From Actinoallomurus sp. (lineage in GTDB: Bacteria > Actinomycetota > Actinomycetes > Streptosporangiales > Streptosporangiaceae): a DNA stretch of 64,000 nucleotides. Numbering within the stretch: the stretch's first letter is position 1; the number at the start of each line of letters is the position of its first letter. The notes below the pieces were generated by a model. That model was given only the letters and a program-made list of their open reading frames with translations. It did no database searches and was not told the DNA's origin. The stretch is from assembly GCA_025964625.1 (NCBI GenBank), contig JAOPYL010000042.1, positions 1 to 64,000 on the forward strand, read 5' to 3'. The position numbers and the translations under genes were made by a program. Positions 34,666-44,190 of this stretch are shown here, in pieces.

Positions 34666-36915
34666 GTGACTGACGCGCGACCGGCTGCCTCCGCCGAACT
34701 GCGTGAGCTGAAGGCGGTGCTGGAGCGGATCACCTTCGCCAACGAGGAGACCGGCTACACCATCGCCCGCGTCGCGACCGACCGGTCCGGCTCGGAACTG
34801 CTGACGGTGGTGGGGCCACTGCTCGGTGCCCAGGTCGGTGAGAGCCTCCGGCTGACGGGCCGGTGGACGTCGCACCCGAAATACGGCCGCCAGTTCGAGG
34901 TGCGTTCGTACACGACCGTGCTGCCCGCGACGGTTCAGGGCATCCGCCGGTACCTGGGATCGGGACTCATCAAGGGGATCGGCCCGGTGATGGCCGAGCG
35001 GATGGTCGACCACTTCGGCACGGAGATCCTGCGTGTGATCGAAGAGGACCCTGACCGCCTGATCGAGGTGTACGGGCTGGGCCCGAAGCGTTCGAAGCGG
35101 ATCGCGGCCGCCTGGGAGGAGCAGAAGGCCATCAAGGAGGTGATGGTCTTCCTGCAGGGACACGACGTGTCGACCTCACTCGCGGTGCGCATCTACAAGC
35201 AGTACGGCGACACCTCGATCTCGGTGGTGCAGAAGGAGCCGTACCGGCTCGCCGCCGACGTGTGGGGCATCGGGTTCAAGACCGCCGACACCATCGCCCG
35301 CGCGGTCGGCATCCCGCACGACAGCCCTGAACGCATCAAGGCCGGTCTGCGGTACACCCTCTCGGAGGCGGCCGACAACGGGCACTGCTACCTGCCCGAG
35401 CCGAACCTGATCACCGAGGCGACGAAGATCCTCGAGGTACCGCGCGAACTCGTCGGTCCCTGCCTGGACGAGGCCGTCGCGGCCGAGGAGGTCGTACGGG
35501 AGCCGGTGCCCGCCGCCGGGGGCTCGATCCCCGCGGTGTACCTGGTGCCATTCCACCGCGCGGAGCGTTCCCTGTCCGGTGGGCTGCTGGAACTGCTGCA
35601 CGCCAAGGAGGACCGGCTGCCGGGCTTCCAGAAGGTCGACTGGGCGAAGGCACTCGGCTGGCTGCGACGGCGCGGGGCCGCGTCCTCGGCGGGCGCCCCG
35701 AGCGGTACCGAGCTCGCGCCCGAGCAGGAGGAGGCGGTACGGCTGGCGCTGACCACCAAGGTCGCCGTCCTCACCGGAGGTCCCGGCTGCGGAAAGAGCT
35801 TCACCGTGCGCTCGATCGTCGACCTCGCACGGGCCAAGCACGCGAAGGTGGTGCTCGTCGCGCCCACCGGCCGGGCGGCCAAGCGGCTGGCCGAGCTGGC
35901 CGGGCACGAGGCCGCGACGGTCCACCGGCTGCTGCAGCTTCAGCCCGGCGGCGATCCGACGTACGACCGGGACAACCCCCTCGACGCGGACCTGGTCGTG
36001 GTCGACGAGTCCTCGATGGTCGACGTGATCCTCGCGAACAAGCTGGTCAAGGCAATCCCGCGCGGCGCGCACCTGCTGCTGGTCGGCGATGTCGACCAGT
36101 TGCCCTCGGTCGGCGCCGGGGAGGTGCTGCGCGACCTGCTCGCCACCGAGACGATCCCGCGCGTACGGCTCACCAAGATTTTCCGGCAGGCGCAGCAGTC
36201 CGGGATCGTCGTCAACGCGCACCGCATCAACGCCGGCCGATCCCCGCAGACGACGGGATTCCCCGACTTCTTCCTCTTTCCGTGCGAGGAGACGGAGCTG
36301 ACGGCGGAACTCACCGTCGACATCGTCGCTCAGCGGATCCCGCGCAGATTCGGACTCGACCCCCGTCGCGACGTGCAGGTGCTGGCCCCGATGCACCGCG
36401 GTCCCGCCGGGGCGGGGAACCTCAACACGCTGCTGCAGGAGGCACTCACCCCGCACCGCGACGGACAGGCCGAGCGGCGCTACGGCGGCCGGGTGTACCG
36501 CGTGGGCGACAAGGTCACCCAGCTGCGCAACAACTACGACAAGGGCGCCGCGGGGGTCTTCAACGGCACCGTCGGCGTGGTCACCGGAATCTCGCTCGAG
36601 GAGCAGGCGCTCACCGTGCTCACCGACGAGGACGAGAGGGTCGACTACGACTTCGCGGAGCTGGACGAGCTCGCCCACGCCTACGCCGTCACCATCCACC
36701 GCTCGCAGGGCAGTGAGTACCCGGCCGTCGTCATCCCGCTGACCACCAGTTCGTGGATGATGTTGCAGCGCAACCTGCTCTACACCGCCGTCACCCGGGC
36801 GAAGAGACTCGTGGTGCTGGCCGGGTCGCGCCGGGCCCTGGCCGCGGCCGTACGTACCGCGGGCGCCGGCCGCAGGCACACCGCACTGGACCACCGCGTG
36901 GGCGCCGGCGCGTGA
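34666..36915 (+). CDS. recD2: RecD2-type DNA helicase
   Basis: 749-aa superfamily 1B helicase (5'-3'), stand-alone RecD2 type, not part of RecBCD. The N-terminal OB-like and helix-hairpin-helix region (GLIKGIGPVMAERMVDHFG, VYGLGPKRSKRIAAAW, WGIGFKTADTIAR) is characteristic. Helicase motif I is TGGPGCGKSFT (about 373), motif II VVVDESSMVD, motif III LVGDVDQLPSVGAG, motif V/VI AVTIHRSQGSEYP and LLYTAVTRAK. It has roles in DNA repair and replication-fork processing. The GTG at 34666 is preferred because CACGAT ends seven bases before it; the ATG three codons earlier is the alternative. Confidence 0.92.
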   Translation: MTDARPAASAELRELKAVLERITFANEETGYTIARVATDRSGSELLTVVGPLLGAQVGESLRLTGRWTSHPKYGRQFEVRSYTTVLPATVQGIRRYLGSGLIKGIGPVMAERMVDHFGTEILRVIEEDPDRLIEVYGLGPKRSKRIAAAWEEQKAIKEVMVFLQGHDVSTSLAVRIYKQYGDTSISVVQKEPYRLAADVWGIGFKTADTIARAVGIPHDSPERIKAGLRYTLSEAADNGHCYLPEPNLITEATKILEVPRELVGPCLDEAVAAEEVVREPVPAAGGSIPAVYLVPFHRAERSLSGGLLELLHAKEDRLPGFQKVDWAKALGWLRRRGAASSAGAPSGTELAPEQEEAVRLALTTKVAVLTGGPGCGKSFTVRSIVDLARAKHAKVVLVAPTGRAAKRLAELAGHEAATVHRLLQLQPGGDPTYDRDNPLDADLVVVDESSMVDVILANKLVKAIPRGAHLLLVGDVDQLPSVGAGEVLRDLLATETIPRVRLTKIFRQAQQSGIVVNAHRINAGRSPQTTGFPDFFLFPCEETELTAELTVDIVAQRIPRRFGLDPRRDVQVLAPMHRGPAGAGNLNTLLQEALTPHRDGQAERRYGGRVYRVGDKVTQLRNNYDKGAAGVFNGTVGVVTGISLEEQALTVLTDEDERVDYDFAELDELAHAYAVTIHRSQGSEYPAVVIPLTTSSWMMLQRNLLYTAVTRAKRLVVLAGSRRALAAAVRTAGAGRRHTALDHRVGAGA

Positions 36916-37077
36916 AGTCCTCTGTCAGAGCGCGCGTCGAAGCGACGACCGGCCTTCGCGCCGCCTCCAAGGCTCCCGGACAGCCTGCTCGACTGCCGGG
37001 CAGGTACGTTTTCGAGTACGGGGAGCCGGTCTCGATCACCGGCCACAGGTGACGCACCAGATTGCGAGTGAGGACAC

Positions 37078-37917
37078 ATGGAGCTGTTGCATTCCGGCAA
37101 GGTCCGGGACGTCTACGCCGACGACGGCGATGTGATCCTCGTTGCTTCCGACCGGGTGAGTGTGTACGACGTCGTCCTGCCCACGCCGATCCCCGGCAAG
37201 GGTGAGATCCTCACTCAGCTGTCACTGTGGTGGTTCGAGCGACTCGCCGACGTCGTGCCGAACCACGTGATCTCCGCCGAGGATGTTCCCGCCGAGTGGG
37301 CGGGGCGGGCGATCCGCTGCCGGCGCCTGGAGATGCTCCCGGTCGAGTTCATCGCCCGCGGCTACCTGGCAGGTCTGGGGCTGAAAGAGTACGAGAAGCA
37401 GGGCACGGTCTCGGGGGTACCCCTTCCTCCCGGGCTCGTCGAGGGCTCGAAGCTTCCGGAGCCGGTGTTCACGCCGACCACGAAGGCCACGTCCGGGCAC
37501 GACGAGTTCATCACCTTCGACGACGTGGTACGGGAGATCGGCGCCGGCACCGCCGAGCGGCTCCGCGACCTCACCCTGGAGATCTACCGCCGCGGCGCGG
37601 CCCTGGCCGCGGAGCGCGGGATCCTCATCGCCGACACCAAGCTGGAGTTCGGCCGCGCCCCGGACGGCACGCTCGTGCTCGGAGACGAGGTACTGACTCC
37701 CGACTCGTCCCGGTTCTGGCCGGCCGATGACTGGCGGCCGGGCCGGGCGCAGCACGGACTCGACAAACAGTTCGTCCGTGACTGGTCAGCGACGATCACC
37801 GACTGGGACCGGACCCCGCCCGGCCCGCCGATCCCGGACGACATCGTGGACGCGAGCCGCGCCCGCTACATCGAGGTCTACGAGCGGATCACCGCCTCGC
37901 CGTGGAAGGGACGGTAG
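37078..37917 (+). CDS. purC: SAICAR synthetase
   Basis: 279-aa phosphoribosylaminoimidazole-succinocarboxamide synthase, joining CAIR and aspartate with ATP in purine synthesis. Landmarks are LLHSGKVRDVY (ATP loop), LVASDRVSVYDVVLPTPIPGKG, LPVEFIARGYL, the signature LIADTKLEFG, and LTPDSSRFWPADDW. Length matches the actinobacterial enzyme. The ATG has GAGG seven bases before it. No other purine gene is adjacent. Confidence 0.95.
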   Translation: MELLHSGKVRDVYADDGDVILVASDRVSVYDVVLPTPIPGKGEILTQLSLWWFERLADVVPNHVISAEDVPAEWAGRAIRCRRLEMLPVEFIARGYLAGLGLKEYEKQGTVSGVPLPPGLVEGSKLPEPVFTPTTKATSGHDEFITFDDVVREIGAGTAERLRDLTLEIYRRGAALAAERGILIADTKLEFGRAPDGTLVLGDEVLTPDSSRFWPADDWRPGRAQHGLDKQFVRDWSATITDWDRTPPGPPIPDDIVDASRARYIEVYERITASPWKGR

Positions 37918-37965
37918 CCAAGGCCGGCGTGCCAGGGCTCGCACGGCTCATCCCGGCAGACCACG

Positions 37966-38520
37966 CTAGTTCTGGCCGGTGGGGCTCAGCGGCCACGAGT
38001 GCAGGGTCTCGTAACGCATCTTCGCCCCCAGGTGACTCTGGACGAGGTGGATCTCGCCCGCGACCCAGGGCGTCCCCTCGTACGTCTCGAGTTCGCCGAC
38101 GAGCGGCCTGAGGTCGACAGGGCTGCGGGCGCGTGCGACCGTGAGGTGCGGGTGGAAGCGCTGATGCTTGCCCGTGCCGACACCTTCATGGTGTCCGGCC
38201 GCCAGGCAGGAGTCGGAGAGACGTTGCAGGTCGGCATGGATACCGGTCCACAGCGTGCGCGCGGCGGCGGGGCGGGGAAAGGTCCCCGCCCCCGCGAATG
38301 ACAGCTCCCGCCGCGGATGCCGCGCGGCGGCCCGTTGCAGGCGGGGCAGCAGCCGAGCGGCGACGCGGTCGTCGACCTCGCCGTAGAAGGCCAGCGTCAC
38401 ATGCCAGAACTCGCGCGGCGTCCAGCGCAGGGCGGGCCAGTCATCGCGGCGTGGGCCGAACGCGGCCTCGACCTCGTCGAACGCGGTCTCCGGCGGCAGC
38501 AGCGCGACGAACAGCCTCAC
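37966..38520 (-). CDS. thpR: RNA 2',3'-cyclic phosphodiesterase (2'-5' RNA ligase family)
   Basis: 184-aa 2H-phosphoesterase with the two catalytic H-x-T motifs, WHVTLAFYG near residue 40 and HPHLTVARA near residue 123. The N-terminal MRLFVALLPP is typical of ThpR/LigT. These enzymes open 2',3'-cyclic phosphates at RNA ends. It starts 12 bases after the MFS stop on the same strand and is therefore probably third in the marR-MFS operon, an unusual partner for a drug-efflux-type pair. Confidence 0.9.
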   Translation of the reverse strand: MRLFVALLPPETAFDEVEAAFGPRRDDWPALRWTPREFWHVTLAFYGEVDDRVAARLLPRLQRAAARHPRRELSFAGAGTFPRPAAARTLWTGIHADLQRLSDSCLAAGHHEGVGTGKHQRFHPHLTVARARSPVDLRPLVGELETYEGTPWVAGEIHLVQSHLGAKMRYETLHSWPLSPTGQN

Positions 38521-38532
38521 GCCACCAGCTTC

Positions 38533-39780
38533 TCACCTCGTGCCGCCGAACGTTCTCAGCAGCACGCGCGGCCGTACGACCGCGAGGGCGGGCCGGGGCG
38601 CCATGATGGCGACCACGCCCAGCACGGCGGCCAGCGAGACGATGCCGCCGAAGATGACGCTCCACCGGGGCCCGAAGATCTGCGCCAGCCAGCCGATGAG
38701 CGGCGAACCGATCGGCGCGCTCCCGGCGAAGACGAGCAGGTACAGGCCCATGACCCGGCCGCGCATCGACGCCGGCACGCTCAGCTGCATGACCGCGTTC
38801 GCGGTGGTGTTGAACGTCAGCAGCGCGACGCCGGTGGGCACGAGCATGACGAGGAACGATGGGTAGTTCGGCATCAGGCCAGTAACGATCTCCAGCACAC
38901 CGAAGACCGCCGCGGCGACGAGGAGGAGCCGCAACCGCGGCTGTTTCCGGCGGGCGGCGAGCAGCGAGCCGGCCAGGGCGCCGACGGCCAGCATGGTCGA
39001 GGCAAGGCCGAACGACGAGGCTCCGCTGTGGAAGACCTGCCGGCTGATCAGCGCGGTTGTGATCTGGAAGTTCATGCCGAACGCGGCGACGAAGCCGACG
39101 ATGATGAGCACCATGACCAGGTCGCGGCGCCCGCGGACGTACCGCAGCCCTTCCCTCAACTGGCCCTTTGCCCGCGGCACGCGGTCCTTGATGTAGAGGT
39201 CGTCGTCGCGCATGAGGTACAGGCCGAACAGCACGGCGCCGAACGACGCCGCGTTGACGAGGAAGACCGGCCCGGTGCCGATGGCGGCGATGAGGACGCC
39301 CGCGATGGCCGGGCCGACGATCCGCGCCATGTTGAAGATCGCACTGTTCAGGGCGATGGCGTTGGACAGGTCGCTGGGTCCGACCATCTCCACCGCGAAG
39401 CTCTGCCGGGTCGGGTTGTCCACCACGGTGGCCATGCCCAACCCGAACGCCAGGGCGTACACCTGCCACACGTGGGCGGTACCGGTGACCGCGAGCACGC
39501 CGAGTACCAGCGCGAGCGCCCCCATCACCGCCTGGGTGATCATCAGGACCCGCCGTTTGCGGAAGCGGTCGGCCAGCACACCTCCGTACAGACCGAACAG
39601 CAGCAAGGGCAGGAACTGCAGACCGGTCGTGATGCCGAGCGCCGTCCCGCTGCCATGGGTGAGGCCGAGCACCAGCCAGTCCTGGGCGACGCGCTGCATC
39701 CAGGTGCCGCTGTTGGACACGACCTGCCCGGCCGCGAACAGCCGGTAATTCCTGTTCCGGAGCGATCGGAAAAGGCTCAC
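38533..39780 (-). CDS. MFS efflux transporter under MarR control
   Basis: 415-aa MFS_3/EntS-like transporter with about twelve helices. Its opening LFRSLRNRNYRLFAAGQVVSNSGTWMQRVAQDWLVL and loop motif GGVLADRFRKRRVLM are typical. The GTG at 39780 overlaps the MarR stop (GTGA at 39777-39780). The longer frame upstream is only a shadow of the marR gene. It probably exports a toxic or self-made compound whose sensing relieves MarR; the substrate is unknown. Confidence 0.9.
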   Translation of the reverse strand: MSLFRSLRNRNYRLFAAGQVVSNSGTWMQRVAQDWLVLGLTHGSGTALGITTGLQFLPLLLFGLYGGVLADRFRKRRVLMITQAVMGALALVLGVLAVTGTAHVWQVYALAFGLGMATVVDNPTRQSFAVEMVGPSDLSNAIALNSAIFNMARIVGPAIAGVLIAAIGTGPVFLVNAASFGAVLFGLYLMRDDDLYIKDRVPRAKGQLREGLRYVRGRRDLVMVLIIVGFVAAFGMNFQITTALISRQVFHSGASSFGLASTMLAVGALAGSLLAARRKQPRLRLLLVAAAVFGVLEIVTGLMPNYPSFLVMLVPTGVALLTFNTTANAVMQLSVPASMRGRVMGLYLLVFAGSAPIGSPLIGWLAQIFGPRWSVIFGGIVSLAAVLGVVAIMAPRPALAVVRPRVLLRTFGGTR

Positions 39781-40217
39781 ACCATGCTGAGCCGCTCCAG
39801 GATCGGCGCCGCCTGCCGCAGTATCGCCCGCTCCTCCGGGGTCAGTTCGGCCAGTCGCTGCGCCAGCCACGCCTCCTTGCGGCGGCGTTCCTCCTTCAAG
39901 AGCTTCTCGCCCTGTTCGGTGAGGCTGAGGATGACCTGCCGCCGGTCCGTCGGATGCGGGCTGCGGGTCAGCAGCCCCTTCTCCTCCAACATGGAGATCA
40001 CGCGTGTCATCGAGGGCGGTTGCACCTTTTCGTGCTCGGCGAGCTCGCCGGGTGTCAGCGCGCCATGCCGGGACACTGCTCCGAGCGCGGCGATCTGCGT
40101 GGCGCTCAAGGAATGATCGCGCTGTGCGCGCATGCGGCGTGAGAGTCGGGAGATCGAGACGCGAAGGGCCGCCGCCAGGCCCGCACGGCTTCTGGTCTGT
40201 GATGTTTGCATGTTCAT
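39777..40217 (-). CDS. MarR-family repressor
   Basis: 146-aa winged-helix regulator. Recognition region LSATQIAALGAVSRHGALTPGELAEHEKVQPPSMTRVISMLEEKGLLTRSPHPTDRRQVILSLT contains the helix-turn-helix and the wing Arg pair (DRRQ). N- and C-terminal helices form the dimer. It is the first gene of the marR-MFS-thpR operon. A 26-bp palindrome covers its start codon (40217-40242), so it almost certainly represses itself and the exporter. Confidence 0.92.
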   Translation of the reverse strand: MNMQTSQTRSRAGLAAALRVSISRLSRRMRAQRDHSLSATQIAALGAVSRHGALTPGELAEHEKVQPPSMTRVISMLEEKGLLTRSPHPTDRRQVILSLTEQGEKLLKEERRRKEAWLAQRLAELTPEERAILRQAAPILERLSMV

Positions 40218-40242
40218 TAGCAGAAGTCATTACTCTTGCTAA
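40217..40242 (-). promoter_or_regulatory. MarR operator overlapping its own start codon
   Basis: TTAGCA (40217-40222) and TGCTAA (40237-40242) are perfect arms of a 26-bp palindrome that matches its reverse complement at 20 of 26 positions. Its edge touches the marR ATG. Its size is typical of MarR operators. Confidence 0.6.
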
Positions 40243-40246
40243 CGAT

Positions 40247-40262
40247 ATACGACGTGTCGTAT
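40247..40262. promoter_or_regulatory. Second perfect palindrome upstream of marR
   Basis: ATACGAC-GT-GTCGTAT, perfect 7-bp arms, 4 bp from the MarR palindrome but of different sequence. It may be a site for another regulator of the same promoter. Confidence 0.45.
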
Positions 40263-40793
40263 TCCGCCAAGTCGTTAGCGATGCGTACGACTTCGGCCCT
40301 CCTTCTCGACGGCGCACTCGCCTGATCAGCGGCCCGCGCGCCCCGGGCCGCCCGGAACCGGCACCAGGGCCGGGAGGGGACATGACGGGCCCCGCCGTGC
40401 GCGTCGCGGGCGCGGCAGCGTGGGCCTCTTGAGGTGAACCAGACATGACATCGCCGCTCCGCACGCGGAACGGCACCCGTGTGCGGAGCGCCACGGCGAG
40501 CCGACCGTCCGAATGCGACAGCCGCCCGCGCGACATGCACCGCTGGGCACGCTGCCCACCTGGCCGATACGACCAGACCGCTCTAATATTCGCACACCAC
40601 GACGAAACACCATCAATCACCCGTCGACCGGTCGAGGCCGCTCCGCGGCTCAGCGGCGCCCGTCGTCACGCGCCATCTCCCCGTCGGCACCCCTCGAGCC
40701 GTTGTTCATGTGCGCAGAGTGACAGACGGGACGACACCGACGGAAGACCCATTTAGCGCGATCACGGCTCTGCAGCCGACCATGCGGGGCGGA
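40263..40793. other. Intergenic region, no gene seen
   Basis: About 530 bases between marR and the DUF2530 gene. Open frames have Arg/Ser/Pro-rich translations unlike proteins. An AT-richer patch around 40583-40620 could hold a promoter. No RNA gene is recognised. Confidence 0.45.
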
Positions 40794-40799
40794 TACGCT
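40794..40799 (+). promoter_or_regulatory. -10 element, leaderless start of the DUF2530 gene
   Basis: TACGCT, six bases, then ATG at 40806; no ribosome site. Confidence 0.55.
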
Positions 40800-40805
40800 G
40801 ATCAC

Positions 40806-41051
40806 ATGACGCGCCCGCGACGTCCCGATCCGCCCCCGATGAAGACCGACGACGTTCTCGTCGCCGCGGTCGGCACGGCGGCGTTCGCGGTGGCGTTCGT
40901 CGTACTGCTGCTCGTGCCGCTGGACCCCGCCGACCGGTGGTGGCGCTGGGTGTGCGTGACCGGCTTCGCCATGGGCGCCTTCGGCTGCTGGTACATCCCG
41001 CGGCTGCAGAAGGGCCGCGCCGACGCCGCCGCCCGCCGCACCGCGCACTGA
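40806..41051 (+). CDS. DUF2530 membrane protein
   Basis: 81-aa protein with two membrane helices (VLVAAVGTAAFAVAFVVLLLV and WWRWVCVTGFAMGAFGCWYI) after a short basic, proline-rich start (TRPRRPDPPPMKTDD), ending in an Arg/Lys-rich tail. This matches the small actinobacterial DUF2530 family, whose function is unknown to me. In other actinomycetes it lies near the sacsin-like, DUF3027 and cold-shock genes, as here. The start follows a leaderless-type promoter. Confidence 0.75.
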   Translation: MTRPRRPDPPPMKTDDVLVAAVGTAAFAVAFVVLLLVPLDPADRWWRWVCVTGFAMGAFGCWYIPRLQKGRADAAARRTAH

Positions 41052-41113
41052 GCACCCGCCCACGGCGCCACGCGCTGAACACCCGCCCGCCGCACCTCGC
41101 GGCGGCCCCGGCG

Positions 41114-44100
41114 TCAGCCGAAATCGGCCTCGGCCAGCAGCATGGGCAGTTGCCCGGGGTTCCGCAGCGCGGCCTCGGCGAGCAGCCGGTCGGCCCAGCG
41201 CCCACACGCCCACGCGATTCCGCGGGCCAGCCCCGCCGGGCCGCTCGCATGCACCGTGCCGTCCGCATACCACCAGGGGACCTCCTGGCCGTCCACGACG
41301 AGCGGGTCGTGGTGGACGTACGTCTCCGGCGCCTCCGGCAGCACCGCCCGCACAGCCGCCGGCACCGGCCGGCCGGTGCCGGCCGTCTCGACCACGCCGG
41401 GCACCTCCTCGCTGCCCAGGGCCAGGTCCAGCGCGTCCGCGGCGTCCACCGGCACGAACAGCAGCGGCTGCGACGCGAGCAGCGGCAGCAGGTCGGGCCG
41501 GTCCACGACGATGGCGTCGTCGGCCGGCACCACCTCGGGCTCTCCGCCGACGAGCGCCCGGACCCGGTCCGGGGGGTCGATGTCGAGCTCGGTAGCGGCC
41601 AGCGCCCGCCAGAGCTCGCGCAACCGCTCCCCGGAGACCGTACGGGTGGGGTCGGCCAGCCGGTCCAGCAGCTCCGCGGGCCCGTCCGGCTCGCCGAGCA
41701 GTGAGCCCAGGGTGGTGCGCACACCGAGCGCCCGCGCGATCTCCGGGTCGAGGCGGGCCGGTGCGAGGTCGTACAGGTCTTCGAGGTCTCCGGGAACGCA
41801 CAGTTCTCCCGGCCGCCGGCCGTCCAGCACCGGATGCCGGCGCAGCCACCAGGCGGTGTAGGACGGCACCGACACTCGGCGGCCGTCGGCGAGGATGACG
41901 TGGACCGGCTCGGCGAGGGCGGCCCGCAGCGGAGGCGCCGCGAGCAGTGTCAAGGCGCTCGTCCAGTCGGCGACGAACTCCAGGTCCCGGACCGCGGTGA
42001 ACTCGGGCACCACGAAACCGTCGCCGAACTGTTCCGCCCATTCCTCCTCACCGTCGAGGTGGAGGCCCGGCTCGGTGACGTCGTCGGCGCGGACGAGCGC
42101 GAACGTCCGCAGCACCCCCGCCGCCTCGAGGACGTCTGCGCCGTACCGCTCGACGAGTGCGGTGTCCGCGACGCCGAACGGCGCGTCGCCGGCCACCACT
42201 CCACCCAGCGGAGCGCCGGGCAGTAGCAGCTCACCGGCCGGATACGGCTCACCGTCGTCGCCCGGCAGCGCCAGCTCGGCCAGCCACGGCTCCTCGCCGG
42301 GCCGGAGATGGGCACGGGCCACGAGAGTGAGAACGGCGTGCCAGATCGGCTCCGGGTCGTCTTCGTCGTACGACGCCGCCACCGCCGCACGGGTCGCCGG
42401 GTCGGTGAGCACCGCGCGCGGACCGGCCTCCACCGCGCCGAGCCGGAGCAGCAGGGGATGCGCGGCATCCGGATGGACGACGCGCAGGCCGAGCGCATCG
42501 AGTCCGGCCGCGTCGGTCACGAGCAGCCCACGCGGGCCCCGCACGGTACGGCCGTCGGCGAGCGGCACGGGCAGCCCGGTCAGCGCCTCCCGGTCGGCGC
42601 CCTCGAGCGCTGAGTACAGCCGCCGCCACCAGGCGGGATCCCGGTCCAGCCCGGCGAGTGCGTCGACCACGTCGGCAACGCCCAGGAGGCGGACGCCGAG
42701 CGCGGCCAGGGCGGGATGGCGGGCCGGCCACGTGGCCGGCAACAGCCCGGGGACGACCTCGGCCAAGACCTCCGGCAGGGCCGCGGGCCCGTCCACCGAC
42801 ACCGCGTCCCGGCCCCGGACCAGCGCCGTCTGCTCCCCGGCGAGCCCGCCGGCGAACTCCGCTGGGTCATCGCCGATGATCTGACCGCCCACGCCGCCGG
42901 CGATCGGAACGGCCATAGGGAGCAGCGGCGTTTCCGGAAGGCGGCCAAGGATCGCGCGGCGGATCCGGGCGTCCAGCTCGCCCCTGGCGACCGGGCCGGG
43001 CACGAGGTCGAGCAGGTGCGGAGTGGGCGGCAGCAGCTCGATGTACGCCTCCGCGGCCCGCTCGACGAGAAAACCGGTGAGCGGGCCGTGCGCGACGTGC
43101 CGCCGGTCGGGGGCGAGGGGGAACGAGCCGAGGAGCAGCGCGTGCAGCCCGAGCGGCTCGTCGCTCGGCGTGGGCGCGTGGATCACGGCCGGTACGTCGT
43201 CGGGCAGCGGCTCGTCGGAGACCGCCCAGCGCACCTGCCAGTACGGGCGTTCCTCCACCGGCCGGTCGGCGAGCAGGGACGCCTCGACCTTGCCGTGCGC
43301 CTCTGCCGTGCGCCAGGTCTTCCCGTTGATCGTCACCGTGCCCGTGGTGGGGCCGTCTCGTCCCTGGTGCGCGCCCGGAGCGTCCCAGGTGGCGGTGAGG
43401 GTGCGTGCGTCTCCACCCGCGTCGATGACGATCTCGGCGAGTGCGGGAAGAGCGAGCATGAGCGCCGGCCCGGTCTCGTCGAGCAGCCGGCGGACCAGCG
43501 CCTCGGCCTCGGTGTCGCGCAGCGGCAGCCGTACGAGCGTGTCGAAGCCGTGGGGTACGGACCCGGCACCGCCGGCGGAGGGCGGGGGCGCGTCGAACGG
43601 CAGCCGCAGGACCGGAACCCCGCCGCCGCGCCGTTCCAGCTCGCCGGCGAGTGCGGGGATCGCGGCGACGGTCGCGCGGGTCCGCCCGGCCGACCACGTC
43701 ACTCCGGCGGCCGGAGGCCGCAGGGACGGATCGCCGCCGGAGGCGGCCTCCCGGGAACGTGACACGATCGACGGCTCGTCACTGACCGCGACCACGGCGG
43801 CGAAGCCCACTCCGAACCGGCCCGCCGACGCCGTGTCATCGCGTTTGGCCGACGCACGGAGCGTGCTGAGTGCCTCCACGCCGGCGACGTCCAGGGGAGC
43901 GCCGGTGTTGGCGGCGCTCAGCACCCCGTCGCGCAGGGTGAAACGGATCCGGCCGGGCACTCCGGCGCGTGCCGCCGCGTCGGCGGCGTTCTGCGCCAGC
44001 TCGATGATCACTCTGTCGCGGTAACCGCCGCGGGCGTGGTCCTCCTCCGCGTTCGCGTCCTCCCGGAACCGGGCCGGCGACGCCGTCCACCCGGCCAGGA

Positions 44101-44140
44101 CCCGCTCGCGGATCGCGACGGTGCCGTACGGATCCTCCAT
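41114..44140 (-). CDS. Sacsin-N-terminal-like GHKL ATPase domain protein
   Basis: 1008-aa protein with an N-terminal Hsp90/GHKL-type ATPase of the sacsin (SIRPT) kind. N-box: VIIELAQNAADAAARAG; LSTLRASAKRDD; glycine lid GRFGVGFAAVVAVSDEPSIVSRS. The remaining ~850 residues are acidic and helical, with no second catalytic domain I can name. Such proteins are conserved in actinomycetes next to DUF3027 and cold-shock genes; a chaperone-like role is inferred from the ATPase class only. The ATG has GAGAGGTG five bases upstream. It follows the DUF3027 gene in the same direction after a gap of 50 bp, so co-transcription is likely. Confidence 0.8.
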   Translation of the reverse strand: MEDPYGTVAIRERVLAGWTASPARFREDANAEEDHARGGYRDRVIIELAQNAADAAARAGVPGRIRFTLRDGVLSAANTGAPLDVAGVEALSTLRASAKRDDTASAGRFGVGFAAVVAVSDEPSIVSRSREAASGGDPSLRPPAAGVTWSAGRTRATVAAIPALAGELERRGGGVPVLRLPFDAPPPSAGGAGSVPHGFDTLVRLPLRDTEAEALVRRLLDETGPALMLALPALAEIVIDAGGDARTLTATWDAPGAHQGRDGPTTGTVTINGKTWRTAEAHGKVEASLLADRPVEERPYWQVRWAVSDEPLPDDVPAVIHAPTPSDEPLGLHALLLGSFPLAPDRRHVAHGPLTGFLVERAAEAYIELLPPTPHLLDLVPGPVARGELDARIRRAILGRLPETPLLPMAVPIAGGVGGQIIGDDPAEFAGGLAGEQTALVRGRDAVSVDGPAALPEVLAEVVPGLLPATWPARHPALAALGVRLLGVADVVDALAGLDRDPAWWRRLYSALEGADREALTGLPVPLADGRTVRGPRGLLVTDAAGLDALGLRVVHPDAAHPLLLRLGAVEAGPRAVLTDPATRAAVAASYDEDDPEPIWHAVLTLVARAHLRPGEEPWLAELALPGDDGEPYPAGELLLPGAPLGGVVAGDAPFGVADTALVERYGADVLEAAGVLRTFALVRADDVTEPGLHLDGEEEWAEQFGDGFVVPEFTAVRDLEFVADWTSALTLLAAPPLRAALAEPVHVILADGRRVSVPSYTAWWLRRHPVLDGRRPGELCVPGDLEDLYDLAPARLDPEIARALGVRTTLGSLLGEPDGPAELLDRLADPTRTVSGERLRELWRALAATELDIDPPDRVRALVGGEPEVVPADDAIVVDRPDLLPLLASQPLLFVPVDAADALDLALGSEEVPGVVETAGTGRPVPAAVRAVLPEAPETYVHHDPLVVDGQEVPWWYADGTVHASGPAGLARGIAWACGRWADRLLAEAALRNPGQLPMLLAEADFG

Positions 44141-44190
44141 CGTGCACCTCTCACAGCTCGGCCGCGGAGAACGAGCCGCGGAGCCTGCGG

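Noticed and set aside
35176-36894. A 572-codon minus-strand frame
   Set aside because: Antisense shadow of recD2 helicase motifs; composition unlike a protein.
40445-40756. A 103-codon frame between marR and the DUF2530 gene
   Set aside because: Translation is Arg/Ser/Pro/His-rich without hydrophobic core, no ribosome site of note, no family; treated as non-coding.
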